Positions 60,843 through 64,000 of a stretch of 64,000 bases of DNA are shown here, piece after piece. The notes under the pieces were generated by a model. That model did not search any database. It was given only the letters and a program-made list of their open reading frames with translations, and was not told the DNA's origin. The stretch is from Bacillota bacterium (GTDB taxonomy: Bacteria; Bacillota; Proteinivoracia; UBA4975; VEMY01), in contig VEMY01000007.1 in NCBI GenBank assembly GCA_009711825.1, positions 1 to 64,000 on the forward strand, written 5' to 3'. The translations under genes were made by a program, and so were the position numbers. Each line of letters begins with the position of its first letter. The stretch's first letter is position 1.

Positions 60843-61649
60843 ATGAGTTACGCCGATCTGCATCTTCATACCACCGCCTCAGATGGGCAAATGACTCCCT
60901 GGCAAATGGTCAGGAATGTCGCCAGACAAGGAATTTCCGTGTTTGCAATAACAGATCATGACACCTTCAGCGGCATTGATGCCGCCTGCGAAGCAGCGGT
61001 AAAATACAATCTGAAATTCATTCCGGGAATTGAACTGAGCACAATCTGGCAGGATGAGGAGGTGCATATTCTCGGATACAAGCTTGACCATCGAGATCGT
61101 AAGCTAAACCAGGAACTAATTCGTTTGCGCAATGCCCGTTCACAAAGGATTGAGTGCATCGTCGATAAATTAACCAATCTGGGCTATTCAATTACGGTTG
61201 AAGAGATAAAAGCCTTTGCTCGGGAGAGCAGCAGTGTAGGTCGTCCCCATGTGGCCAGAGCGCTTGTTGCAAAAGGCTACATGACTTCGGTGGCCGAATG
61301 TTTTGACGAGCTCCTAAATCAAGGGCGGCCTGGATTTGTCGAGAGGTATAAATTACCTGCTCCGACTGCAATTAGCTTAATCAGAGATGCCGGCGGGGTT
61401 CCTTTTCTGGCCCATCCCGGACTGTTGCAAAATGGCCTGAATACTGCGGCCCAATTGCAAGAACATGGTTTGCAGGGAATAGAGGCATTCCATTCGGAGC
61501 ATGGCGTCGAGCAGGAGACGGAGTTCGTCAGGTTTGCCCAGCAAACGAAGCTCTGGGTCTCAGGGGGTTCTGACTGCCACGGCAGCGGACTTTTGGGTTC
61601 TGTAAAAGTAGATCTGGACTGGATTAGGCCCTGGGCATTAAAGGACTAA
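60843..61649 (+). CDS. PHP-domain phosphoesterase (TrpH/3',5'-nucleoside bisphosphate phosphatase type)
   Basis: The 268-residue protein has the PHP metal motifs ADLHLHTTASDGQMTP, ITDHDTFSGID, PGIELST, HILGYKLD, FLAHPG and GGSDCHG. Related enzymes (YciV/RnaseAM) hydrolyse 3',5'-bisphosphates and short 5' RNA ends. If pAp is a substrate, it could back up the interrupted nrnA; this is inference. ATG 60843 with GGGGTGA upstream, coupled to the dipeptidase gene. Confidence 0.9.
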   Translation: MSYADLHLHTTASDGQMTPWQMVRNVARQGISVFAITDHDTFSGIDAACEAAVKYNLKFIPGIELSTIWQDEEVHILGYKLDHRDRKLNQELIRLRNARSQRIECIVDKLTNLGYSITVEEIKAFARESSSVGRPHVARALVAKGYMTSVAECFDELLNQGRPGFVERYKLPAPTAISLIRDAGGVPFLAHPGLLQNGLNTAAQLQEHGLQGIEAFHSEHGVEQETEFVRFAQQTKLWVSGGSDCHGSGLLGSVKVDLDWIRPWALKD

Positions 61650-61650
61650 T

Positions 61651-61751
61651 GGTCTAAGCCAATCACTAGTTTTCGACGAAATATTTCCTGTTTAGGGCAG
61701 GAAATATTTTTTTTTAACCGAATATAGATTAGTGATGGCTTAAATTGGACC
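61651..61751. repeat. Long imperfect inverted repeat flanking a terminator
   Basis: TAAGCCAATCACTA (61655-61668) pairs with TAGTGATGGCTTA (61730-61742) with one bulged base; GGTC (61651-61654) and GACC (61748-61751) extend it past a short bulge. The terminator hairpin at 61679-61715 is nested inside. It may be one cruciform-like RNA or DNA element or a worn small mobile repeat. No second copy was noticed in the window. Confidence 0.5.
61679..61715 (+). terminator. Strong terminator after the PHP gene
   Basis: A perfect 12-bp stem AAATATTTCCTG / CAGGAAATATTT (61679-61690 with 61698-61709), 7-base loop, and a run of about ten T residues to 61715. Confidence 0.9.
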
Positions 61752-61772
61752 TTTTTTGTTTAAAAGTGGACC
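61746..61772 (+). promoter_or_regulatory. Direct repeat TGGACC, possible operator
   Basis: TGGACC occurs at 61746-61751 and 61767-61772, 21 bases apart (two helical turns), just upstream of the GntR-type regulator start. Same-face spacing suits binding of a dimeric repressor, perhaps the regulator itself. No clean promoter boxes could be placed. Confidence 0.4.
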
Positions 61773-61789
61773 CATAAGGGGGTTGTTGA

Positions 61790-62782
61790 ATGAGGTTCGA
61801 GTTAAAACGGGAGACAGGTGTCCCCCTGTATATTCAGGTCAAAAACCAGATTAAAGAAAATATCGAACAGGGTATCTGGACTCCCGGCAGCAAAATTCCC
61901 ACAGAGCGCAGTCTTGCCCAGGAATTGAACATCAGTCGCAACACTGTAAGCATGGCGTTTCGGGAACTGGAAGCCGAGGGAATACTGGTATGCCAACAGG
62001 GACGGGGGACGTTTATCGCCGAATCCGACGAAGCTGTCCGCCGTGAGAGCCGTAAGGAACGGTTGCTGAAAATTATTGATATCGCAATGGAGGAAGCGAC
62101 AACACTTGGATTCAATCTCGATGAATTTCTGGCCATCACCCACGTCCGTGCCCGGGAAAAGCAGGAGATCCTCTCCAATGTGAATATTGTCCTGATTGAG
62201 TGTAACAGGGAACAGGTCGAATATTTTGCACGGGAACTGGCGCACAGTGTGGGCGTGATTGTTCAGCCAATCATTCTGAATGAATTGCAGCGACAACCGG
62301 ATAAGTTCCAGTCGATTTTACAAAAGGCTGATATTATAATTACTACACTGTTTCACCTTCAGCCAGTGCGTGAAATCGTCGGCAAAATCGATACCGAGAT
62401 TATCGCTCTGGCCCTCAGTCCATTGCTGGACTCTATAGTCCGCATTGCCCGTTTGCCCAACGGAAGCAATGTGGGGATTTTTTGCACATCATATCTGTTC
62501 GCAGACAAAATGATTGCCTCTTTACGCAATGCCGGCATCACGCACCTCCGGTTTGAACGGTTCCTGGGAGCAGAGAATCCCTCAGAACTCGAGGAGCAGG
62601 TTGCTTCTGTCGACTATGTAATCACTTCACCCAGCCGTAAGACAGAACTTGCCGGACCAGCCCGCGCATTGGGCAAGGGGGAGGTTATAGAATTTATCTA
62701 TTCTCCTGATCAAGCGTCAATTGACTTATTGAAGTCAACAGTGTTGGAGCTAAAACAGAAAAACCTGAAGAAGTGGGAGTGA
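61790..62782 (+). CDS. GntR-family transcriptional regulator with a large unassigned effector domain
   Basis: The 330-residue protein has an N-terminal YtrA-like winged helix-turn-helix (about 8-78: PLYIQVKNQIKENIEQGIW, PTERSLAQELNISRNTVS, GRGTFIAE). The C-terminal 240 residues are not the UTRA or aminotransferase domain usual for such proteins. They show two alpha/beta halves (NIVLIECNREQVEYFARELA; NVGIFCTSYLFADKMIASL; YVITSPSR), suggestive of a periplasmic-binding-like fold. It lies four bases before the ferredoxin/kor genes and probably controls them. ATG 61790; only a GGGGG stretch serves as Shine-Dalgarno. Confidence 0.85.
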   Translation: MRFELKRETGVPLYIQVKNQIKENIEQGIWTPGSKIPTERSLAQELNISRNTVSMAFRELEAEGILVCQQGRGTFIAESDEAVRRESRKERLLKIIDIAMEEATTLGFNLDEFLAITHVRAREKQEILSNVNIVLIECNREQVEYFARELAHSVGVIVQPIILNELQRQPDKFQSILQKADIIITTLFHLQPVREIVGKIDTEIIALALSPLLDSIVRIARLPNGSNVGIFCTSYLFADKMIASLRNAGITHLRFERFLGAENPSELEEQVASVDYVITSPSRKTELAGPARALGKGEVIEFIYSPDQASIDLLKSTVLELKQKNLKKWE

Positions 62783-62786
62783 GACG

Positions 62787-62993
62787 ATGGCCAAGTATGC
62801 AGTGGAGTTAGTCAGTCGGCTTTGTAAAGGTTGTGAAATTTGCGTTGAAGTCTGTCCCCGGGATGTATTGGTGATGACTGCTCAAGCAAAAGCAACCGTT
62901 GCCGTTCCTGAACAGTGTATCGGTTGCAATTTATGTGAATGGCATTGCCCTGATTTCGCCATTACAGTTAAGGAGGCAGCCACAAATGAGTAA
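62787..62993 (+). CDS. 4Fe-4S ferredoxin subunit of a 2-oxoacid oxidoreductase
   Basis: The 68-residue protein has two clusters ligated by Cys13, 16, 19, 23 (CKGCEICVEVCP) and Cys44, 47, 50, 54 (CIGCNLCEWHCP). It precedes the alpha subunit gene with an eight-base overlap, the KorD/delta position of 2-oxoglutarate or 2-oxoacid:ferredoxin oxidoreductases. It carries electrons from the thiamine enzyme to ferredoxin. Confidence 0.93.
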   Translation: MAKYAVELVSRLCKGCEICVEVCPRDVLVMTAQAKATVAVPEQCIGCNLCEWHCPDFAITVKEAATNE

Positions 62994-64000
62994 GATTCTG
63001 TTGCAAGGAAACGAAGCGTGTGTAGAAGGGGCTTTGCAGGCCGGAGTTAGTTTCTTTGCTGGCTACCCAATTACCCCTTCGACAGAAATTGCAGAAAAGA
63101 TGGCCGAGAAATTGCCCCAAACTAAGGGCGTATTCATTCAAATGGAAGATGAAATAGCCAGTATGGCGGCAATTATTGGCGCCTCCATCGGTGGCGCGAA
63201 ATCAATGACAGCGACCAGCGGGCCTGGGTTTTCATTAATGCAGGAGAATATTGGCTTTGCCGCCATGACGGAAATTCCGGTTGTGGTTGTGAACGTGATG
63301 AGGGGAGGCCCCAGTACGGGAACGCCCACAATGCCCAGTCAGGGAGATTTTATGCAGGCACGATGGGGCACCCATGGCGACCATCCGATTATAGCGCTGG
63401 CGCCCAGCAGCGTTCAGGAAGCTTATGATTTGACAATTACCGCCGTGAACATGGCAGAAAGATACATGACACCGGTGTTAATAATGATGGATGAAGTAGT
63501 TGCCCATATGCGAGAAGGGATTGAGCTTCGGACACCAAAAGAGGTTATAACCCGTCAGCGGCCTACGGCAACTCCGGAAACTTATCGTCCGTACCAAGTG
63601 GGTGCCGATAACATACCCCGTTTGGCGCCCTATGGCACCGGTTACCGATATCACATTACCGGCCTATATCACGATGAAACCGGTTTTCCCACAAATAATA
63701 ATGAACTTATAAAGTCATCCCTCGAACGTATGCATGCTAAGTTAACCGATAACCTCGATGATATCATTCATATTTCTTGTGAGGATACAAATGACGCCGA
63801 TGTGATTTTTCTCGCATACGGTTCCCCGGTTCGTTCCGCCCGGTTTGTCAAAAATAAGCTTCAGGCCCAGGGTAAAAAAGTTGGTCTGATTCAGTTGACA
63901 ACACTGTGGCCGTTTCCCCATGACAAACTCCGGGAAATTGCCGGCGAGACCAATGCCCGTTTTGTTGTCCCAGAGTTAAGTCTTGGTCAACTGGCCGGCG
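62986..64000 (+). CDS. korA: 2-oxoacid:ferredoxin oxidoreductase alpha subunit (KorA-type), partial
   Basis: The reading frame is open from ATG 62986 (after AAGGAGG) to the window end; about 338 residues are visible. The pyrimidine-binding domain begins GNEACVEGALQAGVSFFAGYP and continues with TPSTEIAEKM, TSGPGFSLMQENIGFA and GPSTGTPTMPSQGD. A transketolase C-terminal domain starts near residue 260 (VIFLAYGSPVRSAR). Most like subunits that use 2-oxoglutarate, but 2-oxoisovalerate or pyruvate types cannot be excluded. The beta and gamma genes should follow beyond the window. Confidence 0.93.
   Translation, partial: MSKILLQGNEACVEGALQAGVSFFAGYPITPSTEIAEKMAEKLPQTKGVFIQMEDEIASMAAIIGASIGGAKSMTATSGPGFSLMQENIGFAAMTEIPVVVVNVMRGGPSTGTPTMPSQGDFMQARWGTHGDHPIIALAPSSVQEAYDLTITAVNMAERYMTPVLIMMDEVVAHMREGIELRTPKEVITRQRPTATPETYRPYQVGADNIPRLAPYGTGYRYHITGLYHDETGFPTNNNELIKSSLERMHAKLTDNLDDIIHISCEDTNDADVIFLAYGSPVRSARFVKNKLQAQGKKVGLIQLTTLWPFPHDKLREIAGETNARFVVPELSLGQLAG

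Overview
The window looks like a chromosomal core region of an endospore-forming Firmicute, most likely an anaerobic or syntrophic member of the Clostridia. The gene order closely follows the Bacillus/Clostridia backbone that runs from topA through codY, rpsB-tsf-pyrH-frr, nusA-infB, pnp, dpaAB-asd-dapG-dapA, ftsK, recA, rny, ymdB and spoVS. Sporulation genes (dpaA, dpaB, ylmC/ymxH type, tepA, spoVS) point to a spore former. A ferredoxin-linked 2-oxoacid oxidoreductase at the right end suggests anaerobic metabolism. All genes but one are on the + strand. No tRNA, rRNA, CRISPR array, insertion sequence or prophage was seen, and no gene-free stretch exceeds 300 bases.

Layout. 139-5228: topA, trmFO, xerC, codY. 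5320-9119: chemotaxis genes cheY-cheA-cheW-cheC-cheD, sitting where B. subtilis keeps its large flagellar/chemotaxis operon, but with no flagellar genes, cheB or sigD. 9178-9753: an unknown membrane-anchored protein. 9874-18911: rpsB, tsf, pyrH, frr, then isoprenoid and lipid genes (uppS, cdsA, dxr, rseP, ispG), a glycosyltransferase and mgtC. 18923-28749: rimP-nusA-ylxR-ylxQ-infB-rbfA-nrnA-truB-ribF-rpsO-pnp; nrnA is interrupted by an in-frame amber codon. 28840-35291: ylxY-like, ylmC-like, a stress-type protein, and the dipicolinate/diaminopimelate cluster. 35405-41227: RNase J, tepA, ylzJ, uppP, ftsK. 41317-46102: a complete nucleoside-type (BMP family) ABC transporter. 46151-47176: the only minus-strand gene, a P-loop ATPase with an internal duplication. 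47279-50723: ymfK-like, rodZ, rimO, pgsA. 50807-52766: a secreted or anchored unknown protein coupled to an FtsH-like protease. 52836-56947: CinA C-terminal domain, membrane phosphoesterase, thpR, recA, recX. 57136-59826: rny, ymdB, spoVS. 59912-64000: dipeptidase, PHP phosphoesterase, a GntR-type regulator, ferredoxin and korA (cut by the window end).

Control signals are unusually readable. Strong sigma-A promoters precede rpsB, rny, the BMP lipoprotein gene and recA. The recA promoter carries a LexA-type SOS box. spoVS has a textbook sigma-H promoter. Attenuator-like hairpins lie between rpsB and tsf and in the rny leader. Many genes use TTG starts (topA, cheY, cheW, infB, rpsO, pnp, rnj, the BMP gene, rny and others), chosen here from Shine-Dalgarno spacing. 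The best candidates for something undescribed are the 50807-52766 two-gene protease module, the duplicated ATPase at 46151-47176 with its palindromic intergenic region, the amber-interrupted nrnA, and the rny leader. Most of the window is ordinary housekeeping DNA. All functional names rest on motif recognition by eye; no database search was run.
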